Positions 1 through 11,756 of a stretch of DNA of 64,000 bases are shown piece after piece. Position 1 is the first letter of the stretch. Each line of letters opens with the position of its first letter. The DNA comes from Dolomedes plantarius (lineage: Eukaryota > Arthropoda > Arachnida > Araneae > Dolomedidae): assembly GCA_907164885.2 (NCBI GenBank), contig OU015498.1:128031227-128095226 (forward strand), given 5' to 3'. The translations under genes and the position numbers were made by a program. The notes beneath the pieces are model-generated. The model was not told where the DNA came from, did no database searches, and worked only from the letters and a program-made list of their open reading frames with translations.

Positions 1-300
1 AGCATCACTAACTAAAGATTCTCTGCTTTCCTTAATAAAAAGTTCCAATGCTCTTAGTTTATTTAAAGACTTGTCCAAGGAAATCCTCTGAATTTGCAGG
101 TAGTGTTGAGTGTGGTTGATTTCCTCCAAAATGTCTGACCACAGGCGTAGAAACGCTATAAACTTAAAATCGCAAACATTTGCCATTATAATCTGAGCTG
201 ATCCTATTGTATCTAGGTTTTCAGACTCGTCGCACAGCTTCTCCACTGCATCGATCAATTTTCCAAATTTTCCAAAACACACAACATTATTCAAATTTTA
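1..300 (-). pseudogene. hAT-superfamily (DUF4371/ZMYM1-like) transposase fragment
   Basis: Read on the minus strand, this segment gives a mostly continuous frame with pieces such as KFGKLIDAVEKLCDES, CDFKFIAFLRLWSDILEEIN and LDKSLNKLRALELFIKES. That order (acidic helix, then FxF...LWxxIL.xIN, then a leucine-rich stretch ending in LF) is typical of the middle of hAT transposases of the DUF4371/ZMYM1-like type. It runs off the left edge, so only an internal part is visible. A separate hAT insertion begins at 436. No start, catalytic residues or terminal repeats are visible, and I regard it as a relic. The same transposase type occurs on the plus strand at 21890-23860. Confidence 0.6.
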
Positions 301-435
301 CTTCAAAACCAGACTCTGTCACAAAAGAATCGGCTTACCTGTAATTTCCAGGATCATTGTCTTCATCCGTCAGTCTTTCCTCAACCTAATGCTTAAATCA
401 GGACTTCTGACACCAGAAAACTAACCAGTCAATAA

Positions 436-942
436 CAGGGCCCGATTTAGAAAATTCTTGACTTTAGGCACAACTCGGGATGGGGCGATGGGGACCCCTA
501 ACAGTGATGTGGGCGTAAAATTTCCAAAATTGACACACCCAAAAAATAATCATGAATCATTGTGAAAGTATCAGTTTACCGAGAATTGGCGATTTGAAGC
601 GTAGAGGCCTAGAACATTATCAATTAACAAAAAGCAATACAACATACTAACTTCTTCATTAAATATTAAAACACCAATACAATGCAACCAGAAAAACTTA
701 GTAATCCCTTATATACACTATAACATACATATGAACTATACATATAGCTATACATATGATGAACCAATCAATCAAATTTGAAAGGATATATAAAAAAAAT
801 TGATATTGAAAAAGGTAAAATTAAAAAAAAACTGAATTGGAAATTTTTTTTTCTTCTTTTAAAATAAAAGTTTTTGGGGGCCCCCAACATTCGGGGGCCC
901 CTAGGCCAGGGCCTGCCGGTCCTAGTGGAAAATCAGGGCCTG
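436..942. mobile_element. Non-autonomous hAT element
   Basis: The ends are imperfect inverted repeats: CAGGGCCCGATTTAG at 436 and, read inward on the other strand, CAGGCCCTGATTTTCC from 942. They are flanked by near-identical 8 bp direct repeats, GTCAATAA (428-435) and GTCTATAA (943-950), the 8 bp target duplication expected of hAT transposons. There is no transposase frame inside; the right part has GC-rich GGGGCCCC blocks and the centre is AT-rich. The terminal sequence is related to the elements at 22889-23627 and 45684-45860, so one hAT family has inserted at least three times in this window. Confidence 0.75.
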
Positions 943-1134
943 GTCTATAAGGACTTTGCCTAAAATAAAGACTATCAGCCTATTTAATGATTTTCATGCG
1001 TTTATTGCACTTCTAGGACGTAACATACGGTTACGTACAAAATTTTAAAATACATCAAGAAAAGTTCGTGGGTTCTGGAATAGGACGAAGAATGTCGGGC
1101 CAGCAACTCAGCGTCAGCTCTATGGCATCTCTCA

Positions 1135-1770
1135 GCACCACAGGCGTAGCGTGCTTCAAACTTCTTTTTTTTTTTTTTTTTGGGGGGGGGGGGGCATGAA
1201 TTGAAATCAGTTAGGGCCATCCTCAGCGCTTTGACTACCGGGCGGTCCTTAAAATATGAAATATTGGGATTTTTTGAAATTGAATAAAAATAGAATTGAT
1301 GTTTGAGTAGTTAGTTATACAATGAGAAAAATAAATATAATATTAATAAAATCAGAAAAAAATATAGCATCGAATTTATGCTATGGATCATATCATTGTT
1401 AAAATCTATGTTAAGGCTAAAGACATAATCGGAATCTTCAGTTTCACAGTTTGAAAAGGCAACAAAAAACCCAGCTTTCTTAAAAGTTTTCTACAATTTT
1501 ATGGTTGTAACTGAACTTCTATTAACGTTTTAATTTATTTCAAGTTAAGTTAGGGGGGGGGGAGGCACGTGAAATGTTGGAAGTCGCTAAAATATGCAAG
1601 TGTAATATTTTATAAAAACAATAACGTTCTTGTCTGATTTTTTTTTAATTAAAAATGTAATTTTTTGTAGTAAAGTTATCGTTCAATTTTAAAAAAGGCC
1701 CCTGTCGTGGAGCCCCTTAGTAAGTGGGGCCCGGGGAGGACCGCCCCCCCCCCCCTTTGGTCCGCCACTG
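1135..1770. mobile_element. hAT-like non-autonomous repeat, copy 1
   Basis: The right end, TTTGGTCCGCCACTG (1756-1770), is on the other strand CAGTGGCGGACCAAA, a classic hAT-type terminus. The left end is less certain, near CACAGGCGTAGCGTGC. The interior from about 1145 closely matches 29107-29460: shared blocks include TAGCGTGCTTCAAACTT, a GACTACCGG.CGGTCCT block, an AGAATTGATGTTTGAGTAG block and a block about aagacat..ggaatcttcag. No coding frame is visible. The T17G13 tract at 1165-1194 lies where the sister copy has only T4G5. I could not match flanking duplications. Confidence 0.55.
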
Positions 1771-2174
1771 GGTGCAACCACATATGGAAGGTTCAGGGTC
1801 AACGACTTCAAAAGAGTTTTAGAAAAAGTTCTATCCAAGGTAAATTTTAAATCTCTCCAAAACTCTCACACTATGGAAAGTGATTCTGGTTATAACACAG
1901 GAGCTATCTACACTGTTATAACTGCTAAGACAGATATGATGCTGCGAGAATTACTTTATGTGACTTAAGCCTTACCCAGCATGCATTATCATAAGTCAGT
2001 AGTTCCTATAACATTCATGGACATCAGAGGGGATGATGAATTTCTCAAAGAAGTACCTTTTAAAAGCTGTATTACAAGCCCGTTTAATAACTAAAGAAAG
2101 AAAAATTTTAATGAAAAATTTTACTGTTACAGAACTAGATAAATTCACAGCATTCTATCATTTATATATATATA
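1771..2174. other. Unassigned AT-rich spacer
   Basis: I see no coding frame with recognisable motifs, no terminal repeats and no RNA gene between the hAT-like repeat and the Tigger element. It ends in a short TA-rich run that supplied the TA target of the next element. Confidence 0.4.
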
Positions 2175-4448
2175 CAGTTGGTTCTCTGTTTAACGACGAT
2201 CTCTATTTAAAGACGATATTTCCCGGTCCCGGTCCCTCCGACGTAAAAAAAATTCTATTTTAAGACGACTTTCTTCTATTTAACGACGATTTTTTCTTAT
2301 GATAAACTTTTTCTTCAACATTTTATCTACTGGAGGGTTACTTTCTGTGGGGGAGTTTGGTTTCAAAAACAGACCCGGAATTTCCTTTATGTTTGTTGCA
2401 ATCATAGACTTGTTGCAGTGGAAAAAACAGGGGGAGGGGGGGGATTACTGTTTCTCGGAAGATCGAACATTCTTTCCTGGTGGATCGAATTTCTTAGTGC
2501 GGGTGTGGAATCACTCTATTGTACCTACCATGTTGTCATGTGATTTACGAACTGTCCAAAAGCACCCCTCTCTCAATCCTTCTGGGAAGCACGTGTTCAT
2601 GTTTAGAGAATTCATGGTTGGGTGTAGGAGCTCATTTCAGTACGAATACGAGGTGAGCAGAGCAAAATGCCATCAAAGAGTACATTTACGCTATCCATCT
2701 TACGCTACAAGAAAAAGTGAAAATTATTGAAAACTGGGAAGAAAGTGTTGGAATAACAAAAGTCCAATTCGCAAGACAATTTGAGCTACCCGAGTCTACT
2801 CTCAAAGGCATTTTAGCAAGCAAAGAGAAAATTCTTGAAGCAGCACAAAAATTTGGTTTGGGATCCAAATCCAAACGGCAGAAAATTCAATGTGGCCGAT
2901 CAGAAGAGTTTGAGAAGGCAGTCCTGCAATGGTTTCATCAAGCAAGAGCATCTAACATTCCAATTTCCGGAGTGATATTTAAAGAAAATGCTATTATTCT
3001 GGCAGAAAAGTTTGGAATGCAAAATTTTCAGGCTTCGGCTGGTTGGCTAACAAAGTTCAAAGAAAGATACGGGCTTGTATTTAAAAGCATATCTGGCGAA
3101 AGTGGCTCCGTAGATGAAAAAATAGTGGATGAATGGAAAATAGTGCTGAAGGGGAAATTAGATGGATATGATGAGAAGAACATATTCAATACAGATGAGA
3201 CGGGCCTATTCTACAATATGGTGCCTAATAAAACCTTAACGTATATGGGCGAAAAGTGTTTTGGTGGAAAACACAGTAAGGAACGATTGATTGTTTTACT
3301 GTGCACTAATTCGGATGGATCTGAGAAATTTCCCCCACTAGTTATAGGCAAATAAAAGCAACCAATGTATTTAGAATATCACCAGGAAACCTTGTGAGTA
3401 CCGCAATAACAATAAAGCGTGCATGACATCACAAATTTTTATTGACTGGATTAGAAAATTTGATGCAAAAATGCATCGAGAAAAGTGAAAAGTTTTACTT
3501 TTAATCGACCGATGCACTGCACATACTCCAAATATCCCTGGACTTACAAATTTGACTATCCATTTCTGATCAGCTAATTGCACTAGCTAGTTGTAGCCAT
3601 TAGACCTGGGTATCATTCGCAGTGTGAAAGCATACTACAGAAAGTCTTTAATTAGGAAATTAATAAACAATTCGGCTGACAGTATAAAAATTAGAAAATT
3701 TACAATCTTGGAAGCAATGCACAAGATAACATCAGCATGGAAAGAAGTTTCTTCATCCACAATAAAAAACTGTTTTCGCATTGCTGGAATTCACAAATAA
3801 CTTGTAGTGGAACTGCAAAGTACGGATGTAGAAATCAACGAAGATGACATTACCCCTGAAGAATGGAGAAGTCTTGTTGAAGATGAGGATGTTTCAATTC
3901 AAGATTTCTACAATTGTGATAAATATGTTTTAACAACAGATTTCAGAAATGTAGAACAAATTTATGAAGATATTGTAAACGAAAACACAGTGTCAGACGA
4001 AGAAGGTGAAGTTGAAGACACGGAAAACGAGACACTGCCACCGTCTTACACAGATGTAATTTCTGCTCTAGATGTTCTCCGATGCTATATTACATCGAAA
4101 ATGGAAGGTGACTCATTTAACACTTTAGAAAATCTGGAAAAGAAAATAACGAAAACAAAGCGAATGAAGCAATCAACACTTTTTGAATTTTTTTAAACGT
4201 AATTTATTGTATTGTTTGTACTCTTTTTTTTCAATGTAATTTAAAATAACTTTTTGTGAATAAAATAATGATGATAATAAAAATAACATTTTTAAACACG
4301 CCAATATATTAAGAAATGTATTGACAGTCCTAAACCTGTAAAGTGTGAAGGGAAATGTTATTTTTTCACAAATTCTGTTTAAGGACGATCTCTACTTAAG
4401 GACGATTTTTCACGGTCCCTTAAAAGTCGTTAAACAGAGAACCAACTG
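2175..4448 (+). mobile_element. Tigger/pogo-type DNA transposon
   Basis: Inverted ends CAGTTGGTTCTCTGTTTAAC (2175) and its complement ending at 4448 are flanked by TA on both sides (2173-2174 and 4449-4450). The start CAGTTG and the TA target are those of the Tigger/pogo group of Tc1/mariner relatives. Just inside the ends are repeated GACGAT(CTCTA/T.TT)TAA(A/G)GACGAT motifs, probably transposase-binding repeats. At about 2.3 kb it is close to full length, and it carries a CENP-B-like transposase on the plus strand, now broken. Confidence 0.85.
2668..4196 (+). pseudogene. Tigger (CENP-B/DDE_1) transposase, degenerate
   Basis: The longest open piece (2717-3355, 212 codons) starts with a pipsqueak-type helix-turn-helix (KIIENWEES...FARQFELPESTLKGIL), continues with a CENP-B-type DNA-binding helix-turn-helix around residues 65-120 (FEKAVLQWFHQ...GWLTKFKERYGL), and reaches the first catalytic aspartate in FNTDETGLFYN. 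A stop at 3353 and frameshifts then wreck the core through about 3800. The acidic C-terminal region reappears at 3807-4196 and ends in QSTLFEFF, as Tigger proteins do. Another frameshift separates the likely start at 2668 (ATGCCATCAAAG) from the main frame. The enzyme cannot be functional. Confidence 0.85.
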
Positions 4449-4450
4449 TA

Positions 4451-6219
4451 TATATATATATATTAATTCTCTGAAGAACATTTGCAATTTAATCACATCA
4501 AATTGCCTCTTCTGCTACTAAATAATCAATATAAAATCCCTTCTTTCCTTTCCCATGAAAATTTTCCCTGTAGTTAAATCATCTAGAACTAACTATTCTA
4601 TTTCTTCACACAGCTTATTTTTTTGCTGGGGTATACAGAATATCCAACCTGAAACTACCAGTCTCACTGAAATTCTGCATGTCATAATAAATCTTAAAGG
4701 AATGTTCATGTGAGTTCAGTTTAACCCCTTCAAGAAAGACAACTGCATAAAACCACAATGCCCATATATTAAAATTGAAAGTAAGGTTCTTAGTAAAAAT
4801 ATAATTCCTGCTGGCAGATTGGATTCACTTTATGACTTTTAACCGGACACTGAGGTGCTACCATTAGGCTAGAGAAAATTTGCTTTTAAATCATTATGAA
4901 TATAACCCTTTATACATATAAATAAAAACTATTTTAATGTTTGTGTTTATAAATGTGATTTTAAACAATTTTGATTTTCGTTAACAAAATTTCTTAAACT
5001 TTAATGATTGAAAAATACATTTTTCAAATAAAAAAGGGGAAATCCATCGCACTATAGAATTAGCAAATTCCTGAGATGTACTTCTCACAGTTTCTGGTGT
5101 TCCAGGTAATAACAGAATAATAAAGTCAAAATTTTCTCTTTACTCTAAAATGAAATCCTGTTTGTAACTTTCCTTGACAGGAAAATAACAGGATTAACAG
5201 TGTCTCTTAATATTTTGGCTATCAGAAATGAAATATTCACTAAAATTTCCAGAAAAGCTCTTAAAGTATTTACTGCTTTTATTTCCAGTTTATCTTCATA
5301 AGAGGATTCAATTCATGATGCTAAAGAAAAATAAACACTGAAACAAAAACTGAATGTTGAACATATGAGAATATGAGTCAAATCTAAAACCTGACTCTGA
5401 AAATGAAACTGCATCATCACTACATATCACATACCCCCTGAAAAAATATGAACTCATATACTAACATAGTTTATTTTCATAAAATCCCACTCTTTTTCAG
5501 TCCAAAAACTATGGACTTCTTAAACACTTTGTACCTTTTTCCGAAAAGTTTTATTAATCAGATAGAAATGCATTTAACTTCTTTAACTGTTGGCTAACTA
5601 CAGTGTTAAAATATCAGTTGAATTTTCAAATATTCTAAATATAATTGGCTTTCTTTTAAAGATACATATCCACCTTCATTGCAAAATAGTTATAGTATAG
5701 AGTTATGGATATATTTTTGATTACCAGATTTCATATATAAAAAGAATATCAGGAAAAACAGAAAATACTTGAAATAATAAAATTAAAATAGTTTATATCA
5801 AACATTTTTCTTCGTAGGCATAAATAAGTCAGAAAAATTCATTTAATTTTCACAAAAATAGAAATATTCATAATAAATTTTCCAAAAAAATTCAGGCTAG
5901 TTAAAAAAATTGTATACATACAATACAATGGCATTTCAGAGTAAAACATATATTGATTAGTTCATTAGCATTTTACCAAACCAGAAAATTCATTTAATAT
6001 ATAATTTTGGTTACTAGATTCATATAACATTTTAAAAAATAACTTGAAGAATAAAATAATATAATTTAATATTCTCTCTGATCCAAGAATAAATTATGCT
6101 CAATTAACACTGAATGTTTGCAGATGGTGTTGAATTTAACTACATAAATAACTGGTAAAAAATATTCCAAATTTTTCAGAAAAGTTCATATTTTGCAGGG
6201 TGTATAAAGTATTTTCAGA
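4451..6219. other. AT-rich intergenic / 3' flank of RNASEH2C
   Basis: This 1.8 kb stretch is very AT-rich. It lies downstream of the minus-strand RNASEH2C stop codon, so part of it is probably that gene's 3' UTR. I found no convincing coding frame, RNA gene or terminal repeats. Confidence 0.4.
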
Positions 6220-9200
6220 TCATTCAGAAAGCTTTCTTTTTCTTTGCTTCTGTGGACTTTTTAATGATTTTGAATCACCGCTTTCAGACAAAGGTTCATG
6301 TAGCACTGATGCAATATTGATCCACTGGAGTGCTTTAACTAACTTATCATCAGACGAGGGCATTTTATCCCAATTCCAAGAAGTAAATTCACTGAATGTT
6401 GCTGTAGCTTTTAATTCCCTTTCATCTGAGTCAATATGCTTCCTTTCTCGAAGAATAACACCTGAATACCCATCTGGAACCTTGACTTTTTGGCCCTGAA
6501 GAGGGTAACCTCTGAAAAGAAATTAAAAATTATTGCACCAATCCCTATGTACAATAGCAAAATAAATTACATGCAAAAAAAAAAATTACTATGATCATGC
6601 AACTGATGAGTAATTTATAGCCTGTATAAGCAATAAAATAGAGACAGGTATTATAATAAATATTAAACTGACTGAAACTGAATGCATTCAGCCAATTTAA
6701 TTTTCATTTTAATAATTATTAGTGGCTGTTAAAAAGGATACAATAACCATTTTAAATTATACATTCATTAAAAGAATTTTTTTTTTTTTTTATAAAATGT
6801 TGTATGCATAGATGTTTAAACTGTGAGGATTATTTGATAAGTCCATACAAAAATAATGAAAATGACTTCTATTTTTTATAGTTTTTTTTTTCATACATAA
6901 TCTCTCTTGAGATTGATAAGACGTGTTTTAATGATTTTCAAGCTTTTTTTATCAAAATCCATAAAATAAGGCTTGTTGAACTCTGCAAAAATATACATTT
7001 GTTTCAACAGTCACTTCAGAATTGGATGCAAATTTCTAACAGTAAGAAAATTTTCATATTTTGGAACAAGTAGTTATCCAAGAGAGCCAAATCTAGAGAA
7101 TACTGGCAGTTTTGATGCCATAATTGCAGATGAATGAAACAAAGTAATGTTATAATGGAAAAGAACTGTTATTTTCATTAAGTGTGGTCTTTCTGTCTTA
7201 ATATCACTATATAAACTATACAGTAAAGATTCATAATACACTCCGGTGATTGTTTTGCACTTTTGCAAATGTAGTCAATAAAGATTATAACATGGGCATC
7301 CCAAAAAACAGTGGTCATAACCTTTCTGTCTCATGGAACTGTTATTGCTTTCTTTGGTGCATGTTCATAAGCTTCAACCCACAGTTTTGACTGTTCCTTC
7401 ATTTCTGCCCGATAGTGATATATCCATGTTTCTCCAACTGTTATGAAACAGTACAAAAATTCATCTAATAAACAGCTCCATTTGAAGTGTTCAGTCTCTG
7501 TATTTCCAAACAATTATTAGCATAGACAGCATCCAACTTGCCAACAGCTTTTATCCAAAATACAACAGCAAATATCCAAATATTCATGAAATATTAGGTA
7601 ACTGCTCTGCTGAGATGGCAACAACCCCAGAAAGCTCCTGCTGTTTTAATAATATTCTATCCTTCATCACCATATCATGGATTTTTTTAATAATTCCTGG
7701 GCTTAGTTACCTCAGCAGGGCAACCAAAACATTCCATGTCACATGTGTTCATTCAGCTTTTGAATGAAAATCAACAAATCACTTTCTGTCCTTCAAAGCA
7801 AAAGGTATAGACGCATCATAATATTTATCAAGCCTGGATTTAGTTTCTGTCGCCATTTTCCTCAACATGCAGAATGTGTTTATCTCCAATGTATGAGCAG
7901 TAACAAGAGTTGACAGACTAAACTAGCTGTCAATCACAGACTAAACATTGAATCTGTTTACTATCTAACACATGTGTCTTTAAAGAATGCTAAATGTGAG
8001 CAGGCCAACAATTTCAATGTAATATCACCATTTCTTGTATTTTTCACAGACTTATCAAATGACCCTTGTAATAATAAAAAAATACACCTGTGGTTAAAAA
8101 TCTGACACACAAAATGTAATGCATCTATCATAAAAGCAAATCTTTTACCCACTCCAACATACTTTATTATAACCAAGCAAATTTCAAAGTTCTTTATGAC
8201 CAAGCAAATATAAACTTGATAACTTGCAGGATTGAGATAATATAAATTTAAATGATTATAGACACAAAACTATAATAACTGTTGAAGCATGCTTTAATAA
8301 CTCCTTTTACTGCATAACTGAAAATGTTAGAATTATTATGTTTCCAGGGAAGCACTATATAATCATCAATGCTCCAAAGGCAATGATATAAAAACTATGA
8401 GAAAAAATTAATGTGTAGTGAAAGTAATCAATACTTAAGGAAGTAGTAATGTATAATACAACTGTGACAACTCTTAAATACCAAGATGCAATGAAATATA
8501 TATTGGTGGTTTTCAAAAGATGATAGGGGAACTAAATTTACAGATTAAATGCATGAAATCTAAACTACATAATTTCACATTTGTTTTCCTATAATTTATA
8601 CACCCAAGCATGAAATAAAAATAACTGATGAGAGCCTGTTTCTATAGACATAAGATTCCATATTAAAGCTAATAGATTGTTTTAAAAATTCCTTTTATTT
8701 AACAACTATTACAACAACAGTTTCCTTCTGCTGATTTAACATGCACTGAACCTTTCCCTCATAAACTACCTCTTTAAATATGCATTCTAAAAGAATTCCT
8801 GCTTAGGTGAAATAAATCCAAGCAGGAAAATGAAATAAAGTTTACACATTAAACCATCCGGCATGTATCCCCTTCCAAAACTGGGGATCTTTGTTTTAAA
8901 AAGAAAAAATACTAGAGCTTCAGGAATGGCCGTGGTCTGAAACTAGGTTCAGAGAGATTATTATAATATGATTCTAATAAGTGAAATTTGATTTTAATGA
9001 GTGATTAAAAATTATAAAGGGAAATTAGTAATTCATTTATTATAGCAATACTTTTCTCTATATTTAGCTGACATCAAGTAACGCATTGACTTAAATCAAA
9101 AGGCTGATTTTTGCTTACTGATTTACAAATGGAATCATGAAGTAAAAATCAAGTACCGTAAGTTCTAATGACCTCACAATTGGAAAATCTATGATATATA

Positions 9201-9772
9201 AGCACAACACCAATGAAATAAAATGTGAAAGAATACCTTGTCACAGTTCACCTTATCAAAAGGTGAACAAAATAGGATTGACAAAATGCGTTAAGTTTTG
9301 TTTATTTGTAGTATCACGTCTTAGAATTAAAGAGGTTTATTGGACATCTGTAACATTTTGATTAAAAAGTATAGACTCTCGAAATAGCAAAAGAATAAGT
9401 ACAATTAAGAATTTTTAAGGACTTAAAAACTCTGAACATTTTTGAAACGAATAGTGCAACTTTTTAAATTTGGAAAGTGAAAACCCGAAATTTATCATTG
9501 TTAAAACAGCAATCAGGCATTAAAGAGTAATATATCATTATGTCGATTGTCTGACTGTATAATATAAAGTGATTAAGTAATAATTTTAATACATTGAATT
9601 TTTACTACCTAAGAGAGCATGTTAATGCACTTCCATCTTCTCGAATAAACGGAGTAAAGTATTTTGAAACTTTAGTGTAACCATTAAATTTTATTCTGCA
9701 TGGTAACATATGACAAGAAACATTTTCCTTTCTGCAGCCTTCATCTTCTTCCAATTTTATAGTTATACTCAT
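6220..9772 (-). CDS. RNASEH2C: Ribonuclease H2 subunit C (two exons)
   Basis: This is the small non-catalytic subunit of RNase H2, the nuclear enzyme that removes single ribonucleotides from DNA and cleaves RNA:DNA hybrids; the family pairs with subunit B. Exon 1 is 9772-9609, starting at the ATG at 9772-9770 and ending CTTAG before donor GTAGTA. Exon 2 is 6511-6220, after acceptor TTTTCAG, with stop TGA at 6222-6220. Joined they give about 151 aa, near the usual length (human 164). Diagnostic blocks are HMLPCRI, KYFTPFIREDG, the junction SLR/GYPLQGQKVKVP, and TATFSEFTSWNWDK, which match family order. The C-terminus is basic (QKQRKRKLSE). The 3,097 bp intron holds a mariner relic. Two fold-back MITEs lie about 200 bp and 450 bp upstream of the start. 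The frame is intact and likely functional. Confidence 0.9.
6950..7880 (-). pseudogene. mariner transposon relic inside the RNASEH2C intron
   Basis: Minus-strand pieces follow mariner transposase order: GCPAEVTKPRNY near 7730 (the usual GRP.EV linker), FITVGETWIYHYRAEMKEQS at about 7450-7370, HAPKKAITVP, then CFLGCP, LQKCKTITGVYY (7265-7230) and KTERPHLMKITVLFHYN to about 7140. The first catalytic aspartate, in the usual DETW, is glycine here (GETW). The second catalytic position also looks lost (FHYN instead of FHQDN), and several stops interrupt the frame. Outer boundaries are approximate because I could not pair the terminal repeats. It has the same orientation as the host gene. Confidence 0.75.
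7881..9608. other. Remainder of RNASEH2C intron
   Basis: AT-rich intronic sequence between the mariner relic and exon 1. A minus-strand 80-codon frame at 7961-8203 is not recognisable. No other element ends are seen. Confidence 0.4.
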
Positions 9773-9971
9773 ATTTGTTTTAAAAGTGGGATAAATAAAC
9801 CGCGAAACCTTGATTTTAATGAGTAGAGTTGAGAAGCCAATACGTTCTTCAAAAGAAACTAGCCGAGATATTCACCCGTAACAGAGCAGAAGGTTTCAAT
9901 CGTTATTCGCTTCGCTGTTTCGCTATTCTGCTAATTCGAGGTGCAACATTACAGGAAATAATTAAGTGAAA

Positions 9972-10157
9972 GGGCCTGTTCACATAGGAGTCCATTGCGT
10001 TGCGTTAAGAAAAAGATGACGTTTAGACGAAAATAAACCAATCATAGGCCTCCAAACGATTAGCAGTGAGATTTTTAACGCCTATGATTGGTTTATTTTC
10101 GGGGCAACGTCATCTTTCCCTTAACGCTACTCAACGGACTCCTATGTGAATAAGCCC
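9972..10157. mobile_element. PIF/Harbinger-like fold-back MITE, subfamily A, copy 1
   Basis: This 186 bp element starts GGGCCTGTTCACATAGGAG and ends in a near-complement (...CTCCTATGTGAATAAGCCC). The two arms are almost fully complementary, with matching blocks AAAATAAACCAATCATAGGC and GCCTATGATTGGTTTATTTT around a loop of about 30 bp. The right flank is TAA and the left AAA, a decayed 3 bp duplication. The GGGCCTGTT terminus with TWA-type 3 bp duplications (clear in copies 10224-10409 and 38293-38468) points to the PIF/Harbinger superfamily. No coding capacity. Confidence 0.8.
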
Positions 10158-10223
10158 TAACATTTCAGGTTGATTTTGCTACTCGCACCTTACGGACTTC
10201 GGACCTACCGCCCTTTCATGTAA

Positions 10224-10409
10224 GGGCCTGTTCACATAGGAGTCCGTTGCTTTGCGTTAAGGAAAAGATGACGTTGAGAGGAAAATAAACCAATCATATG
10301 CCTCCAACAGATTATCAATGAAATTTTTAACGCCTATGATTGGTTTATTTTCGTCTCAGCGTCATCTTTTCCTTAACGCAACGCAATGGACTCCTGTGTC
10401 AACAGGCCC
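10224..10409. mobile_element. PIF/Harbinger-like fold-back MITE, subfamily A, copy 2
   Basis: A second 186 bp copy, only 66 bp from copy 1 and in the same orientation, flanked by perfect TAA on both sides (10221-10223 and 10410-10412). Its arms are complementary nearly end to end, so transcripts or single strands would form a long hairpin. The sequence between copies 1 and 2 shows no relation to them, so these look like separate insertions rather than a tandem duplication. Confidence 0.85.
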
Positions 10410-10412
10410 TAA

Positions 10413-10940
10413 CTTCCACTAACTTGTTTTTATTCCATTCATATTCCAAATTTCCCGTCTTCAAGCTTTTAAATTTTTATTATTTTTACTATTATTATTT
10501 ATTTATATAATCTCTTGTTTCACCCCTTGTTTAATTTCTCCATTATCATTTAAGTTAGCCATGTCCCATTGATTACTCGTACTACTCGTCTAGTTAATTA
10601 GTTGATTTTTAAACTATTTAATTTTTTCTTTCTCCCTCAATCATTGTCAAAACTATTTGTAAACTTGAGAACGGTTAATTTTATGTCACATACTAACCTT
10701 GATACTGAGGATAAGGAGATCTTGCTCCCTGGTGTCGCTATAGTGTTTTATGCCAATGTCAATGTCAATGTCACATTTCAGGAAAGCAGCAATCGGATTT
10801 GTGGACAGTTTGAAGTAGTCAGTAAATAAACAGAGATTCATTTACATGGCTGACTTGTTTGCCAATGCAGGGCACTTCTCACTGTAAACATTCGCACATA
10901 ATCATCGAGAATCGTTGGTTGCTTATTGAAAGTAATCACC
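10413..10940. other. AT-rich spacer with a short CAATGT repeat
   Basis: No convincing gene. A short run of about three CAATGT units occurs near 10753-10770. The region separates the MITE pair from the hAT element starting at 10949. Confidence 0.35.
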
Positions 10941-11384
10941 TTATAGGTCAGGGATGGCGAACCTGTGACTCGCAGGTCACATAGTGACACGCGAAGAAAT
11001 TTTAGACGACACGCGAGACGATCACATTGTTTTAACATCAATTTAATTCAATTTTTTTAATTTTGATTTTCATTCGTCGGACTGAGAGGTCCATAACCTT
11101 ATTTATACAAGAAATAATTTTAAAAAAATAATTATTGTTTGAAAATTTTTTTCCTCTTTTTGCCAAATTTCAATTCCTTAAGCCGAAGCACTTCATTGTA
11201 AACGCGTGAAATTTTCGCTAGAGGGCACTACCACACCCCTAACCCGCATTCATAACGTCCTCTCGCCGACGCTGCCAGTGCCATTTTTATTTTGCGTCCG
11301 ATGTCTGTGATTGATAGATATTTCTCGTGTGTTTTTGATGTGGTTGGTAATATGTCGAAGACTCTGAAACGAAAGTATAGAAGC

Positions 11385-11560
11385 TGTTAAATATTTGTTT
11401 GATATTGGTGTAATTATTTTGTTGAATCATAGAGTGGACGAATGACCGACATTATCTACTATACGTTTTATTGAACGATATCAACAACAGGAACAAAAAG
11501 TGGGTAGAAGCGAAAGTAGAAAATAGTAGTAGTGGAAGTAGCAGTAGTTAATATTTAACA
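11385..11560 (-). repeat. 3' LTR of the Gypsy-type element
   Basis: 176 bp beginning TGTTAAATATT and ending AATATTTAACA, so the first and last 11 bases are exact inverted repeats. It matches the other LTR except for small differences, including the absence here of an extra ACAGAAAC unit and a different base at the GAAC(G/T)ATATC position. Just inside it on the minus strand is a short purine-rich GGAGAA that may be the polypurine tract. Confidence 0.85.
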
Positions 11561-11756
11561 ATTCTCCGATGCTTATTTAAAACGTTAAATATTTACATAT
11601 ATACAAATTGTAAATTAGTGAAGGAAATTAAAATAAAGATTAAATTACATCGGATATTTTTTTTCTTAGAGATTTAGCTGCACGACTGGTTTTCGTTGAC
11701 GAGTTGATCTTCTCAGTGGGACTGGATGATCTGTAATTCTGGAATCAGATGATGTT

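Noticed and set aside
1002..1220. A proline-lysine rich frame (also at 27903-28091)
   Set aside because: Produced by the T(n)G(n) tracts read on the minus strand; no other coding support.
7961..8203. 80-codon minus-strand frame in the RNASEH2C intron, slightly resembling a phosphotyrosine-binding domain segment
   Set aside because: The resemblance rests on a few residues, there are no clear splice sites, and it adjoins a mariner relic.
10602..10829. 75-codon plus-strand frame
   Set aside because: Contains a CAATGT-repeat-derived VNVNVN stretch and no domain; probably chance.
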